Below are positions 24,050 to 37,900 of a stretch of 64,000 nt of DNA, one piece after another. This stretch comes from Rhopalosiphum padi. Lineage: Eukaryota; Arthropoda; Insecta; Hemiptera; Aphididae. The translations under genes were made by a program, and so were the position numbers. Each line of letters starts with the position of its first letter. Positions within the stretch are counted from its first letter, which is position 1. The notes under the pieces are model-generated. The model did not search any database and was not told the origin of the DNA. It saw only the letters and a program-made list of their open reading frames with translations. The stretch lies in the NCBI RefSeq assembly GCF_020882245.1, contig NC_083598.1, positions 12,083,178 to 12,147,177 of the forward strand, written 5' to 3'.

Positions 24050-25176
24050 TTCTATTAGGCCTATGTTCACCTATGATATATGAATCATTGTAAATTCTTC
24101 ATGTTGGTAAAGATATTATTTCATGTAGACCCGAAGTTCACTCACTGCGGTGCACTGCAACTGACACGTGTATTCGGACTTGAAGACAGAACCCCAACTC
24201 CTCTGCAACAAATCGACAAACGATACTGTTACATTGGCGTCAATAATGTTATCAGTCGACAGTCGTCACTATATTTTGTCTATATATTTATATTTTTTCA
24301 TCGTCGTTATGGTCGTCATTTTATGAAGGTGGTTGTTGGCAGGATTCGATTAGCCTTGTAAGTTTTAATATATTACTATAGTTGTGTCATGAAATTCTAT
24401 AGGATAAATGTAAAGCCTTAAAGGCAAGAAACAACCTGTCGTAATTTTCAAGCGAATCCCGAACATTCTAAATTTAAATATTTTATATAGGTCATAAACA
24501 TATCCGTTTAATGATAACTCGCTTATAAAATCGAAATATTGCGAAAAAACCGGAACACGAGAAACATTGTTGCCGAGATCGACAATATTCAACATAGCGT
24601 TGTAAACAATACTAAAACCATATAGCGAGGGTAAAAGTTGAACTTTCATCTAAAGTTTGGCGAAAATTGTCCGTGTCGCGCACGCTTATACATTGTAAGT
24701 CGTACCACGTAGGGTACCTATTATATAGGTATACGATTACAATATAATGTCGTATATTATATAATAGATAGACGACAAATGCGGGTGTGGCATTCTCATC
24801 TCAATTACATTGTTTTATACTGTCCGACGTGTTTTTTGCGTGTCGCCGATGAAAATACGACGAAACACGTTTGGACGCGAACACCACCCACCCCATAGCG
24901 TCGACGCGACGGCCGCGCGTTATCGCACGATTTTATTATACGCGTACATCATTATACGGTAATAATATTATTATATTATGCCATTGATTGTACCCATCAC
25001 CGTCGTTTTTTTAGCCACTACACAGTTGTCGCCCGCTGTGTTATCTATATCATATATATATATATATACATTATACAATTGTCGTCGTTTGGCAATAATG
25101 ATTTATCAATTCGTCGAGAGTCGCGCACACGATATAGTCGACCAGGTGCTCGTGACAGGTTGGGTTAGCTTACGCT

Positions 25177-25209
<33 letters not shown>

Positions 25210-25387
25210 CGCGGTTTCGAGTGTTCAAACAAATAATAATAATAATAATGACGATACATGCGCCCACGTCGAGCACCGTGTATTCCGCATATTATCGTGT
25301 GTGTGTTTTACTTCTGTCGTTTCTTCGTCCGCTATCTCGGCAGTCCGCGAACACACGCACCGACGAAAACGTCTGCCGCCGCCGACC
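24050..25387 (+). promoter_or_regulatory. Upstream and probable 5' untranslated region of the receptor gene
   Basis: From about 24780 the sequence becomes CpG-rich (runs such as GTCGACGCGACGGCCGCGCG near 24900), as expected of an insect gene start. No TATA box or initiator could be chosen. Simple repeats lie in it: a short TA run near 25052-25070, (AC)n at 25178-25208, and AAT triplets near 25232-25249. Frames at 24080-24649 on either strand are not recognised and are probably chance. Confidence 0.5.
25178..25208. repeat. (AC)n dinucleotide microsatellite
   Basis: About 15 AC units lie roughly 180 bases before the receptor start codon, so they probably fall in the promoter or 5' untranslated region. 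Length polymorphism is likely. Confidence 0.9.
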
Positions 25388-25766
25388 ATGACCCGCGGGC
25401 CGATCGCGGTCGCCGTCGTGTCGTTCGTACCACCGCCGCCGTCGTCGTTGTTGTTGTTGTTTTTGTCGTTGTCGTCGACGAGCGCCGGGTCGACCGCCGT
25501 GGGACGGCCGGTGGAGATCCGCGCGGCCGTCATACTGCCCGCCGAGTCCAAGTTCATCATTACGCTGTCCAAAGTGATGCCCGTGCTGGACATCGCGGTC
25601 CGCGACCTGTACGCCAAGGGCATACTCCGGGAGACGGACGTCACGTTCAGGTTCATGCAAAAGGACGACAACTGCGAGGACATCGAGGCCATGCGCTCCG
25701 GTTTCGAGCTGATCATCAACGGTCGCGTCGACCTGTTCCTGGGACCCACTTGCGATTATGGCGTCG
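25388..25766 (+). CDS. Natriuretic-peptide-receptor-like protein (receptor guanylyl cyclase), exon 1
   Basis: Residues 1-126 plus one base. An N-terminal signal peptide (MTRGPIAVAV, then a Leu/Ser-rich hydrophobic run LLLLFLSLSS, cleavage likely around residues 33-39) is followed by the start of an ANF-receptor ligand-binding domain: RAAVILPAESKF, then DDNCED (C96), then DLFLGPTCDYGV (C122). C96 and C122 match the first conserved disulfide of natriuretic peptide receptors. ATG 25388 was chosen because it has A at -3 and the signal peptide follows directly; the frame extends upstream only to a GTG. The donor is GTCG|GTCAGT, phase 1. Family members bind extracellular peptides and, in the cyclase type, make cGMP inside the cell. 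The cyclase domain is not in these exons, so a clearance-receptor (NPR-C-like) type cannot be excluded. Codon use is very GC-rich. Confidence 0.88.
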
Positions 25767-25793
25767 GTCAGTTTATTTTAGATAAGATATTAT

Positions 25794-25964
25794 CAGAGGC
25801 GTGTCTAGGACCAACATTTAGGACAGGCCTGGTTACATTCAGTATTCAGAGTGCTTATATAAATAAAACAAATCTTGTTTTTAATCTTAGAATGCATATT
25901 TTGAGTATACTTAAGGGCTAAAAATCAGGGTAGGCCCGGGCCTACCCCGTTGGATACGCCTCTG
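25794..25964. mobile_element. Non-autonomous hAT-type element (MITE), 171 bp, beside the exon 1 donor
   Basis: The termini are inverted repeats: CAGAGGCGTGTC on the left, and CAGAGGCGTATCC as the reverse complement of the right end. It is flanked by a perfect 8-bp duplication GATATTAT (25786-25793 and 25965-25972). It sits in intron 1 of the receptor gene with only 27 bases between the splice donor and the element. The interior is non-coding. Perfect duplication and well-kept ends suggest a fairly recent insertion. Confidence 0.92.
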
Positions 25965-25972
25965 GATATTAT

Positions 25973-27011
25973 TATTATATATATACTGATAAACGACTGT
26001 GACAAAAATATATATTATTATGATGAGCAGTTAAGTCTGTGGCACGCCTGAAAATGACGAAACATTTGATTTGATTTTTGCTCCTCAATCGTATATGTTT
26101 GTAAAATCCACTTGCTTAAGTATATAACCCTCCCCCTCCGCCGAAAAACACAAACAAAATCAATTTTTATTTGATACGTGAATGAAATCAAAAATTGAAA
26201 CACAATGCTACAGCAGTACCTTGTGTGATAACAGTAAAAAATTGTTCACCTTTAAAGATAATACGATTACGTTATTGTGAAACGTATATACAGTTTATTT
26301 CAGCCTTCAATTTTCAGCGCCCTAAGCTCCATGCCATTGTAGTTTAAAATACCTATATAGATTTAACAATGTAGTTTTATTTTTTAAGAATTTATCATTA
26401 TTTCATTTATTATAACCTTGCGTTCCGATTATATGTGTTATTATTGTAGTAAATAAGTAACGTCATAATATCGTCGCATGTAGTGAATATTGGAACATCT
26501 TTATTATGCCACCGATGACTGACCGACTACAGGTCTCAGCAAATAGCAATGCCACAAGCGTATCTTACACATAGACAATACAGTAATTGATAATCCTGCT
26601 GATAAATGATGACCTCTAAGAAAACTACGTAAACGCATTTTTTAAACATTGTGATAAATAAATATGTAAAAGTATAATATTTGATAATTTAAAGTTTAGG
26701 TTTTCAAAAGAAAATCTTTAGATGGTTAAATAAGCTATTGATAATTTTTGATTATGGGCTATAAATATAGTCAACATTTTATTCATCATAATTAAGTACA
26801 TACTAGATAATATAAGTCTTAAGTAATGTCAATATTTTCTTAAAATTTTAGATTTTAGTAAAATTCTTTAATTTTCTATGATTTAGGGATGTAATAGATT
26901 CTAACACGTGAAGTTTACTAAACAGAAATGCTTGTATGGAAAAACTGTTTGAAAACAGTACCAATGACATAAAATTAATAATTATAAATAAAGAAGTATT
27001 CTTTAAACTTT
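25973..27011 (+). other. Receptor intron 1, proximal part
   Basis: AT-rich intronic sequence with scattered repeat-like patches, for example the C-rich text near 26128-26145. No exon or RNA gene was recognised. Confidence 0.4.
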
Positions 27012-27417
27012 ATGGATGTCGCATTAACCATCCTCGTTAGTTCAACAACGTGTGAACGCAGTCTTTTCTCAATACGAAGACTAAACAAATGGCTTGAAAG
27101 TATTAGGTATGGTATAGCAATGCTTCACCAACTTAAGTGTCATATAAATTAAAAAGATTCGGATAATGCAATTGAAACAGAAGAAATATTAAGCACATTT
27201 TTAAAATTGATTGAAGGTTATGTGTTAACAATTTAATATAAAATGAGTTGACATTTTTTTTTTTTTAATAAAAGCATTATAAATATTATTTTAGTACATA
27301 TTATTAAATATTGTCTGTATTTAATGTTGAAGGGTATGGGGCGAGGAACCCTCCACAGCTATACGAGTGTTACTTAATTGTACCATCCCCAAGATGAAAA
27401 CTTTAGATACGCCACTG
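27012..27417 (+). pseudogene. hAT (ZMYM1-like) transposase C-terminal remnant with right terminus
   Basis: A 46-codon frame (27012-27152) carries the hAT C-terminal dimerisation signature: LTILVSSTTCERSLFSIRRL followed by NKWLESIRYG and a Leu-rich helix. The canonical form has TSTAERSFSxLKRLKTYLRS. About 265 bases downstream the sequence ends TAGATACGCCACTG at 27404-27417, the reverse complement of a typical hAT left terminus CAGTGGCGTATCTA, preceded by a C-rich block. So this is the 3' end of a once autonomous hAT element lying in receptor intron 1. The rest of the transposase and the left end were not found. The copy is dead. Confidence 0.75.
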
Positions 27418-27820
27418 GTCACTGCACAACAGTACCTTTTATACACGCAGGAAAACTTTTCACTATAAAATATAATACGAATACATTATCACGAATCGTA
27501 CATACGGTAACCTAACCTATACGGTCCTAGTTTCGTTTCGAATCAAAAACTAACCTATTGTTAGTACTCACAGGAAGTAACATTGTATGTACGATGTATC
27601 GACTATATTCTCAAATAGTCGTATTGATTAAGCATCGACCAGGTGGCAGAGACCAATGATCACAGTACCTATAACTATTTAAGTATAAAATAGAATATAA
27701 TAACATGGTATTTTTATTATTTTATTTTTTAAATATTGTAGCAATAAAACACGGTTTTATAGGATTTCCATTTATTTTTAGTTTCTACCAAACGATATTT
27801 ACTCGATAACCTCCCCCTCA

Positions 27821-27835
27821 CTGACTACGTCGCTG
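27821..27835. mobile_element. Orphan hAT-like terminus
   Basis: CTGACTACGTCGCTG preceded by CCTCCCCCTCA reads, in reverse complement, CAGCGACGTAGTCAG followed by a G-run, the form of a hAT left terminus. No partner end or duplication was located nearby. It may be the remaining end of an element truncated by the neighbouring insertions. Confidence 0.4.
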
Positions 27836-30800
27836 TTACTTTGTATAAATATGACTGTGCAGTGTGTGTAGTTGTGGAAGTTAAATTGTATACATTTCGC
27901 AGTGACATCTCCACGCTTAAGGACGATGGCCTCGATAATATGTGTGGGCGAGTATGTATTACGTATATAATTATGGTCATGGGTAATGGAGTATACCCAG
28001 GTATCAATAATTATTTCGAAAGGGTTGTAAATTATTAAAGTAGTTTAACCACTGTGTGATTATATATACGTATACTGTATATATAATATTATATGGTTAA
28101 AAGTTTTATTTTCTAAAATTACGAAATTTTTTTTTTTTTAAACTTTTACACATTTCTTTGAATGCCTTTAATTTGTATAGGGTTCGTTTTGATTGTATAG
28201 AAGTCGAGTGCATCGGTTAACATAATGCATGTATTGTAAATAGGCATTGATTGTTCATTGTAAAAAGTATTTTGTTAAAATGTACTTAAACGTGTGGAAA
28301 CATCACAAGCGCATACGTAATATGCTCATAAACACAACTTCGGTATACGGGTTTTGGTTTAATATACTTTATAACACACAACTGTACATGAACACTATAT
28401 TTTTACAATAGTAACTGTGAATCGCGATTAGTAAATTTAAAATGTTTTGGTAAGAATAGTTTACATAGCTACTGAACCATGGTAAATGAGTTAACTTGTT
28501 TTATTTCTTGCATAAAAATAATTTAAAAAACAATTGCCGTTCTGTGTATAAATTTGCGGGTTGCAGAACATCAACAATAATTGCATTATTTTATAACATT
28601 TTTTTTTTCACACCGTGGGCACGACTCATCGTCACGCCTTTCATTTCGAGAAAAATCCCCTTAATATGTTGAGCCGGCGCATCGTCGTACTGCAGTTTAA
28701 TTCGAGTTGTCCCGCAATACTTGAAATTTTAATTGCAACTATAGTAACATCGAGCTAACTGCATTGGCAAAGATTTAAAAACACCTCATAATTATTTTAC
28801 TTGTCTCTGCGGACAACAGCAACGTGTTATTTCTATGGTACAAACTTTTATGCTATAGCGAACGTTTTCGATATAAACGACCACTATGATACATAAACAT
28901 TGTAAACGTCACGAGCTTTATACTATATAATCCGAAATTCTAAACTTGTGTACGATATCGTTTTCCGCGGGATTTTAAATTTTATGTTTACACTCGTACA
29001 GTATAGTTAATTTTGTTATAATATCTTATGATTTACATAGCGTTTCTCACTGTCTGCCCCAACTATATTTGTATAATTGTAGGGATTATTTATCGGCATT
29101 ATTTTTGAGTAGATATACATGTAGGTAATTTCAATTCAAAACCATACACAACTAATCTTTATTATCTTAACTACAATTCTGGAAAACTAATAAAGTGGAA
29201 AAGTTTTACTGGTGAAGATTTTGATTTATTTCGATTAATAGAACTAATTAATTCTACGTAATGTAGCAGTGTGCGTATGTGTCTATTATCATTAATTTGA
29301 TTTATAAAATATTAGAAATAATCAATGTTTCGTTTGACTTGTTTGAGTCTTATCCCTGATTAGGACTTATTGATTTTATGTCTTATAATATTTTCGTTTT
29401 AATATGTTTTCTGTTGTAACATCATGTCTTAGTGACTTAGTATTAAGACTTCTTGAACATATTTCGGTAGGTTTTTGATTTTGTTATAGGAATGTCATCG
29501 TTGATTGTGGATTATTATTTTTTTTTCTTATATACGATGGCTGAAGTAAAAAGTCAACTGAAAATCTATTGAAGTTCAAATATCAATATTAAAAAAGAAA
29601 AGTTCGCAAAACTAATAATATAACTTATGTATTTGATAATAGGATTTTAACTTACATAGTTATATGCTCTCTCAGTTTTTGATCCCTTAAAAGTATCATA
29701 TAAAGTTTATTATATTTCTTATTTGTCAGTTAACAACATGTTTTTTGCATTAGGTTATTATTTGAGTTTCCGAACGGATATCAATGATTTTAATCAATGT
29801 ATATAATATATATGAGTGTGTACTGTGTACCCATTTATGGTATACATACCTATAACCTATATACAAATAAAATGTAAGTATAATATAATCCACGTACCTA
29901 TAATAGGTATAGGTGCTCTGCCATTATTGCCATTGAATTATGCTAATGGTGTGCATAATTAATAATTGATATGAGCTTAAATAAGATTTATTATGAGTAT
30001 TAAAATATGATTGCGATGAATTCGTCGAATTTTAGTTTAAATATTTTCATTTAATTCTTTTATTTGATTCAATGAAATTAGGGTGTCTAAAATATTTTTT
30101 TACTTGCATCATATTTTCAGTTATTTGATGAATTACTTTATAAGTTTGAAATGTTTGAATTAAACGAAATCATTTAACGTCATGAATTAATAAATGAGTA
30201 TAATTTTGCATAATTTTACATAACTTAAGAAGCATTAACGTAAATTGATTATTAATTATTATTGTTCTTTATATTATATTTCAAATTATTTAAAAAATAA
30301 TTCATTTTATATAATATAAGTAAGTGAATTAAAATGAAATGTATATACCAATACTTTTTAATTAATAATAATAATAATAAAAAAAAAATTAAATTTGACA
30401 TTTTATATTAAAAATAATAAACCAATTTGAATTAATATATCTTTACCATTTTAAAATTTTAAATGCTAAAAATGTAGAATGTTGAAAATAAAAGTACTTA
30501 ACTTTAATCTTTATACCTTACTAAACGTGTTCTCGAAAATCTCGGGTAACATAGGCATTTATATAGTAATAGGATTATTATTGGAGTTCAGCGTGAATTA
30601 CACAATATTTAATGACACAACACATAATGTTTTATAGGTAGTATACAATTTATCCGTACATATTATACTGCGTCAGTTTACCGCTAATTAAATTATAAAA
30701 TAATAATTTATTGATAATTCTTATTCCTAGCTAAATATAATTAAATTAAACAGTGGATATTATAATTGTTTATGCTACATTTTATACTATTACGCTATAT

Positions 30801-31366
30801 ACGTATTTAACCTATTTAAGTGTTGATAGTGTTTTATTCTATCCAATGTCAATAACACAATATGTTAAAAATATTCGAATGATTGTTACGAAGTTGAACT
30901 TTTTCTTAAACAAGAGCTGTTTTTGTATTAATTTTATTTAACCTATAATACGTGTACCAGGTATTTAATACTATGCTAATACAATAATACATAAGCTATG
31001 ACGAGTTGAACATTTTAGTAATTCATATTAATCAATTAACATTTATAATTTGTAAAAATGGTTCAAGTATATTAAACCTAAGTTTCATAACACATTTATT
31101 TAATATTTTTGTAAAATCGTTTTTAAGGACATTTATGCTTAGTATATATTATAGTTAAATGAAAAAATTGGAGCGAGTATATGTTCGGTGAATAATCCCG
31201 TATGCAATATTATATAAACAATACGCATTATTATACAATCAATAAAATTGTATGCTATTGATTATTTATTTTTTATGGTTACGCTTTATTTATGTTTCAG
31301 GACATTAGGACAAGAATAAAATAAACTATAATATAACGATCAATTTATATGTATTATATACATATG

Positions 31367-31765
31367 CATAACCAAGGGGGGGGGGGGCTTGGGTGAGCTT
31401 CAGTCCCCTCAAAAATTTCTTAAAGTTCTATAATTTTCTTTATGAAAGTTACGATCTATATTAAAAAATATCAAAATAAAGAACTATACCGTATACGGTA
31501 TGCGTACGATTTTTGATATTGAATATTATTAATTATTATATTAGGTATAATATATATATATATTATAATTTTATGGAATTCAGGTAATACAACAATTTTT
31601 ATGCATTATGAATTTTTAATCAATCTAAATTTTACTCATAATTTTTCTAGATAATTCATACAAATTAAAACTTATAACTTTGTGGTGGCAATATTGTGTT
31701 CTCATAGATACTTTATTTAGTTATAATACATTTTTAGGACTCCAGCCTCCCTTATAGATACTATT
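31367..31765. mobile_element. Possible decayed hAT-like element
   Basis: A G13 run inside CCAAGGGG...CTTGGG (about 31372-31392), followed by CAGTCCCCTC, has an inverted counterpart near 31737-31756 (GGACTCCAGCCTCCCTTATAG). The candidate 8-bp flanks TACATATG and TATGTATG agree at only 6 of 8 positions, so boundaries are uncertain. Confidence 0.35.
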
Positions 31766-34696
31766 GTATGTATGTTCACACAAAATAAGTAATAATAATA
31801 ATAATTCTGACATAATAAGTACCATAACATTTATTTAAAAATGTGCAATATTTATACATTGAGCTTTTTTTATATTAAACAGGTACACTTTTAATTCAAA
31901 AGTATAGTAGATATTTAATTAAATAAAAAAAAACTTTGTGGGTACTATGATTTCCGTACTTAAATATTTTTTGATGCTATATCAACGTAATATGCGTTCC
32001 ACGAACAACAAATGTGAGTGTCATGTCCTTTTTGCATTTAGTTTGTGTTTGAATATTCGTTAGTAAGTATATTATTAAGTTGTTTAAACATTAATTTATT
32101 CACGTTGGATGAGAAATGTATGCGTGTTGTTACCATGGAAATGTGTAGTGTGATCTTTATCTTTTCAAACATTTTACACCCTTCGTTAGTCTATTTTTAA
32201 AAAACAAATCTCAATATATAAAATAATAATTGTCAATAAGAAAATTTAAATTACAAAAAAAATTAATTTCTTATGAGAACACTTCTCTTTGTTTTTGAAA
32301 ATGCTACTATTCAGTGTTCACTTATCAAATTTCTTATTATTTATATTTTGAAACAAGAAGGTGTATTGTTATAAAATGTGTAATACAATTACCTGTGTAG
32401 AAATCATCTTTTTTAAATAAATAGTAATTATTCAAAATACTAAATATACTATAATATTTATTTTATTCATTGTAAAGAAATAAATTTGAACGTAACAAAA
32501 ATCATTACTATATGTGTTGGCAGTATTTTATGTGCAACTAGAGCTAAAATATTTTATGTCTTATAAATATGTTATGCTCACAGACCCATGGGATAGTATC
32601 ATCCATATATACTGTTTTTCGATTTGGTAATTACATACATTTTTAAATATTGCTAAAATAACAACTTATTTAGCGTGTTGTATACGATTTAAAACTTCTT
32701 GATTTTGACTAAAACGTTTTATCAACTTTTTAAATTTGAAAATTTAAAATGCCTTTAAATAGCGATTATTTTAATATAAATATATTGTAAATTTGATTGT
32801 GTATAGGCATAAATTGAACATAATAATTTAAGAGATAGCGGATTGCTTCAAGTTTCTACGATCTGTATATTTTGAATAATCATAATATGTATAACAATAA
32901 TCATTAGGTTAGGTATAAGGTAAGCTTTTTTAAAATTATAAAACAATTAAAATACTTGTAAGTATTACAAAATGAATCACATTATTATGAATATTATATC
33001 ATGGTAGATTTAACACCTAATATATAGTAAAGTAGATAATTTTCAGGTTTTTAAATATCAATAGGTATGTTAATATTGTACTTATTGACTTATTGCAATT
33101 ACAAAAAAAAAATTTACTCAATAAAAAAAAAGATCTTTTATACCATTTGATTCCTTTTTGAAATACAAATAGTTCAACAAGTGATTCAATATGTTTAAAT
33201 GATTTAAAATTTTTAATTGATTCATTACCTAAATCAATAAAACTAGTGTCAGTAATAACAGTTACAAGAATTCAACGAGTGAAAAAGTAGTTATTTTTCA
33301 ATATTTTACTATAATTCAATGCACACAATGATGCACTATAATAATACAAATACAATATTGATTTATGTATTATATTAAAACGTAAATGGGTTTTAATATT
33401 TATGTACCTACTTATAAATTAAATAAAAATACAATTTTATACTATTTTTATATTTAAGTTTCCTAGTTTCCTCATTAGAACACACGTTTGATAGCTTTGA
33501 AACATCTGTCTGTTATTGTTTCTTGCGGTTAATATAGCATTATATAACGTCATTACTGTTAAACTAGTATAAAACTATTAGTTTTATGGATATCATTCCA
33601 AAAATTGTTTAATAACCATTAAAAATTTAATAACAAATTTACAAATACGTGGTAGGACAATTTAAGACTTAAAAAAAAAATATTTTTACTGTACAACTAG
33701 TACAAGGTAAAACATCATAAATCCACAAAGAGTAATTTAAATTTTAAACTACTGTGACAAAGGTTTTGATGTAAATAAAGATTTCAAATATAATTACATT
33801 TAAAAAATTTTTAAATTAATAATATTATAATATTGCTTAAAAATGCGTAGTTAAAAAGAAATAATAATTTTAATGCATTTTGTACTTATCTATTAAAACT
33901 TAATCTAACTTAATATTATTTTGAAAAAAATGTTGTTAATTTATTAATAGTTAAATTTATTTTTCTTGGATTTTAAGTTCTACAAAAATACTCTACGATA
34001 TAAGTGTATGTACTAGTTGAAGAAGGCGTAAAATTACCTATATCGATTATTATCGATATTGTAAAATTTGTCTTTTATCACATTTAAATTTTAACGAATA
34101 CTTATAAAAATTAGTCAAATGTATTGAAATTGTTTATCGTACATTCATTTTAAAACATATTTTTGTGAAGTGTGTAGTTTTTGTTTTTCAAATAATAACA
34201 GATGATGATAACTGCTTTTTTCAATAGGTATGTGTTCGATTATAAAATATGTAGGTACCAATGTATATTAGTTACTCGCATAAGCCAATAACGATTTCAA
34301 GAGGTATATTTAAATTAGCTTTACATTTATTAGACTTATAATAATGCTGACTAAAGTGCTTTTAATATTCAGTATTATTTGTAGTATTTATAGACATTGG
34401 ATATCATATATTTTAAATTTCATATGTGCGTTCAATTGTTGCTATTACTATTCGTATAATAAGTACTATAAGTACACATATATTATGCAAATAAATGAGT
34501 GATGACTATCGGAATATAATGATATTGATGTATCTTAACGATTCATTCGTGTACATTATAAAATACGTCACATGTTATTAGTATAAAAATAATCGTTTTA
34601 CATATGATTGAAATATCAAATATGATGAATCAAACTATATTGGTCATAATATTAATAACAATTAACAATAATAATGGTTTATTCAAATATACAATA

Positions 34697-34965
34697 GTTG
34701 GCGTATCTAGAATTTTAATTCAGAGAGAAGGGGCTTACAAAATTGTATAAACATCGTCATACAATAAAATAAAATAAAATATATAATGCAGCATAAAATA
34801 AGAGATAATAAAAGATACGAATTTAAAATCAATAAAATGCAAGACAATTAAGCAACTTTTATAGACCTGCATGGAAATAATTTTTAGATTTTCTTAAAAT
34901 GTCAAGAGGAGCTGAAGTCAGCTCAGTTTGCCCTCTCATAAATATGTTGTCCATGTAGTGACTAA
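34697..34965. mobile_element. Possible decayed hAT-like element
   Basis: TTGGCGTATCTAG near 34698 resembles a hAT left terminus, and an A/G-rich GAGAGAAGGGGC block follows. Near 34928 GCCCTCTC appears in the opposite orientation, before CATGTAGTG. No target duplication was found. Confidence 0.3.
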
Positions 34966-37900
34966 TAAATAATACAATGAAACGTCAATTATATTTTGTA
35001 TTTTTGTTTAAATATAAATATTGTTATTCAATGAAGTAAAAATATTAATATTTAATTTTCAATTATAAAAACTATTTAAAAAATATTTGATCTAATACCT
35101 CTTAGTTTTTAAGTGTTATCTATAATCTATAAGATTCTGAACCAAATTTCGAATAGCGGAAAAATAACAATAAATAAATATAAGCATGTACTATTTGTTC
35201 AACTCAGTTAAGACAAATATTTAGTATTCTAAGGTCTCTGAAAAACGTTATTTGAATGCAATGATTTGTTTTTAGTCAATACTGCTTATAGACTTTTGTC
35301 ACATTTTTCATTCATCCGTATAATTCAAGCATCAGACATTTTAGGCTGTGCTATAAGTTTTGCTAAACTATTTTCTTTTTTTGTTAAACCTTACGAGTAG
35401 TCTAACTCGAAAAGTTTCATGTAAAGACACGCTAAAATAACTTAATTAGATTGAATAATCGATGGTTTTTTTTTTACATAAATAAGTGTTTCGAGAATCA
35501 AAGAACATATACTTATTATACTTAAAAATTAACAAAACTACCTCTGCTAGAGATTCATGTTATAATATACTTATATTGTTATACTAGTTACTATTATCAC
35601 TAACAAACACTTAAAAAATAATTAAATTTCGTTTTCGGAGAAGATTGAATAGATTTATAATATTAAATAATTTTGATAATAAATAATATTTTATAATAAT
35701 ATTAAATAAACTGTTAGAACAGTGTTTATGATTATATATTGATGTTACATATTTTACGCTTTATTGTTAATCTTATTAATTTATATCCGTACGTTACATA
35801 TACAAGTAAATACATACTACATTGGATTTTAGAATTAGATTTTAAAAATATCTAGTATAAAAACCCTATGGTGTTTTTTCCTGAAGAAAGCTATTTAATT
35901 TAAAAATCCTTTTATTGTTTATTTTAGAGCACTTTAAATTTAGTAATGTTTTATTAAATATGTAATATAAAAAGAAAACATATAATTTTGTTTTTAAAAA
36001 TTGTAAAAATAATTAAGCTAAAATAGTATTACAAATACAGCTTTAAAATAAACTATATAATATTATATTGATAATAATTATATTTAAATATATAGTAGTA
36101 AGGTACGTATTTTAATGTTTTTTTTATCGATGGCGGAACTGGTATAGTTTAAGATTATATGAAAAAAATAATTGAAATGGGTTAAGACGAGCAATATAAT
36201 ATGTCATAAAATATGTGTACCTACTAAGTTACTTAGTCACTACTTACTTTAATGGCTTTTATTCAACATACTGCAGTCTTGCGTTTATATATTCGATCCA
36301 GTCCATGTGGCATGTATCTTGTCTGGCACTACTCGTTAGAATTGCTTTAATATACGATTGAAATAGTGTTTAAGGGATTAAAACCATCGATATAAGTTTT
36401 ATTTGTTGTACTGTGTATACATCCTATGAGATTTAAATCATTTTTTATTCCGTATAGGTATCTACTTTTGAAATTTGTGTGCTCAATTTTATTTTTAATT
36501 AGTTTGAATATTTATTATATTTTTAATTCGTGTATACCATAAAAATAATATGATAGGTATTTTTATGCCATTAACAATAAAGAGTATTTATAAAAACAAA
36601 GTCTATCCTTTTTCGACACTAATTCTTGCTGTTTGCATAATCATTTTGACTTTAGATAAATATATAAGATTCATATTTTATTGAAGTGTAGTTGGTTTTA
36701 TCTTTTAGATTGTATTAGTATACCAACTCAACTGGGAATATAGGACACCATTAAATACACTTGCTGAAATTAGTCCCCATGATTATACATAATTATTATT
36801 ACCTGAATGCGCTTATCGACCGAACAATCCCACTATACGCCAATGTTTATTAGATTGCAGTGATTGTACAGTTGTACTACTGATATGTTTATAAATATTT
36901 TCAATAATTTTCAGCCTATTTATCATCCGTAGGACGTGTTTTGTCAAAAGATATTTTGACTAAATTGACCGATCACCTCGTGATTTGTTATACCACACCC
37001 ACTTATACAACATATACAAATAAAAATTTAAAATAAGCCATATAATTAAAATGTCTTCTTTGTCATTAAAAAAAAAAAAATAATTTTCAAAAATCAAGTT
37101 TTAAATAATAAATGTATATAAAGAACATATTTTATATTCTACAGTACATTACAAATTGTATAATTGTATATGCCTGTATTTTGAAGTGAATACTTTTAAA
37201 GTATAATATACATGCTTTATTAAAGGACATTTCCCAAAAATGCACGAAAAATCGTGATGCATATTTTAGATTATTCTTGAATTTGTGATAAAGAGTTGGC
37301 CATTAGTGTGATCTTAGTAGTGCTTTTAAATAAAACCGCACACATTTTTAACGAGGGGCTAAATAATTATAAGAATATATCAATTATATGTCCAATAAAT
37401 GGCCAACAATATTATTAAATAGGTTTTTTATGAATACTGTTACATAATTATCACTAAGTTCATGGATGAAACTAAGTTAGCTGATATTTTACATAGTAAC
37501 ATATTATTATATGTCAAAAAAAAAAAATGAGTAAGATATTTAGATATATTATACTACTCAAAAACATACAAGTAATAAATTTCATTAGTATTTGTAATTT
37601 GTATATTAACATATAATTTTTAAATTTTCAAAATGTTCATTTTTAAAATGCTGTTAACTTTTTGATTCATCTATAAACTTATACTAGCTGTTATTATAAT
37701 TAAAAATAAATGGCACTTTATTTATTTCTTCCTATTGAAAATAATTGTAATAATATATGTGAATAAAATAAAATAATGACCATAATTTATAGTTAAGCAT
37801 AGAACCTATATAATAAGCTATGAATAATGAAAATATACAATAATATTTTTAAATTAGTATTAGTAATAGTAATAATATGCTTACAAGTATCCTGTTGTTG

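Noticed and set aside
24080..24649. Two frames of about 93 codons upstream of the receptor
   Set aside because: No motif, ordinary AT-rich composition, and they lie on opposite strands in what is best read as promoter-side sequence.
25225..25785. Long minus-strand and alternate-frame open readings over receptor exon 1
   Set aside because: They are antisense or shifted readings of the GC-rich exon; only the + frame from 25388 shows a signal peptide and the receptor domain.
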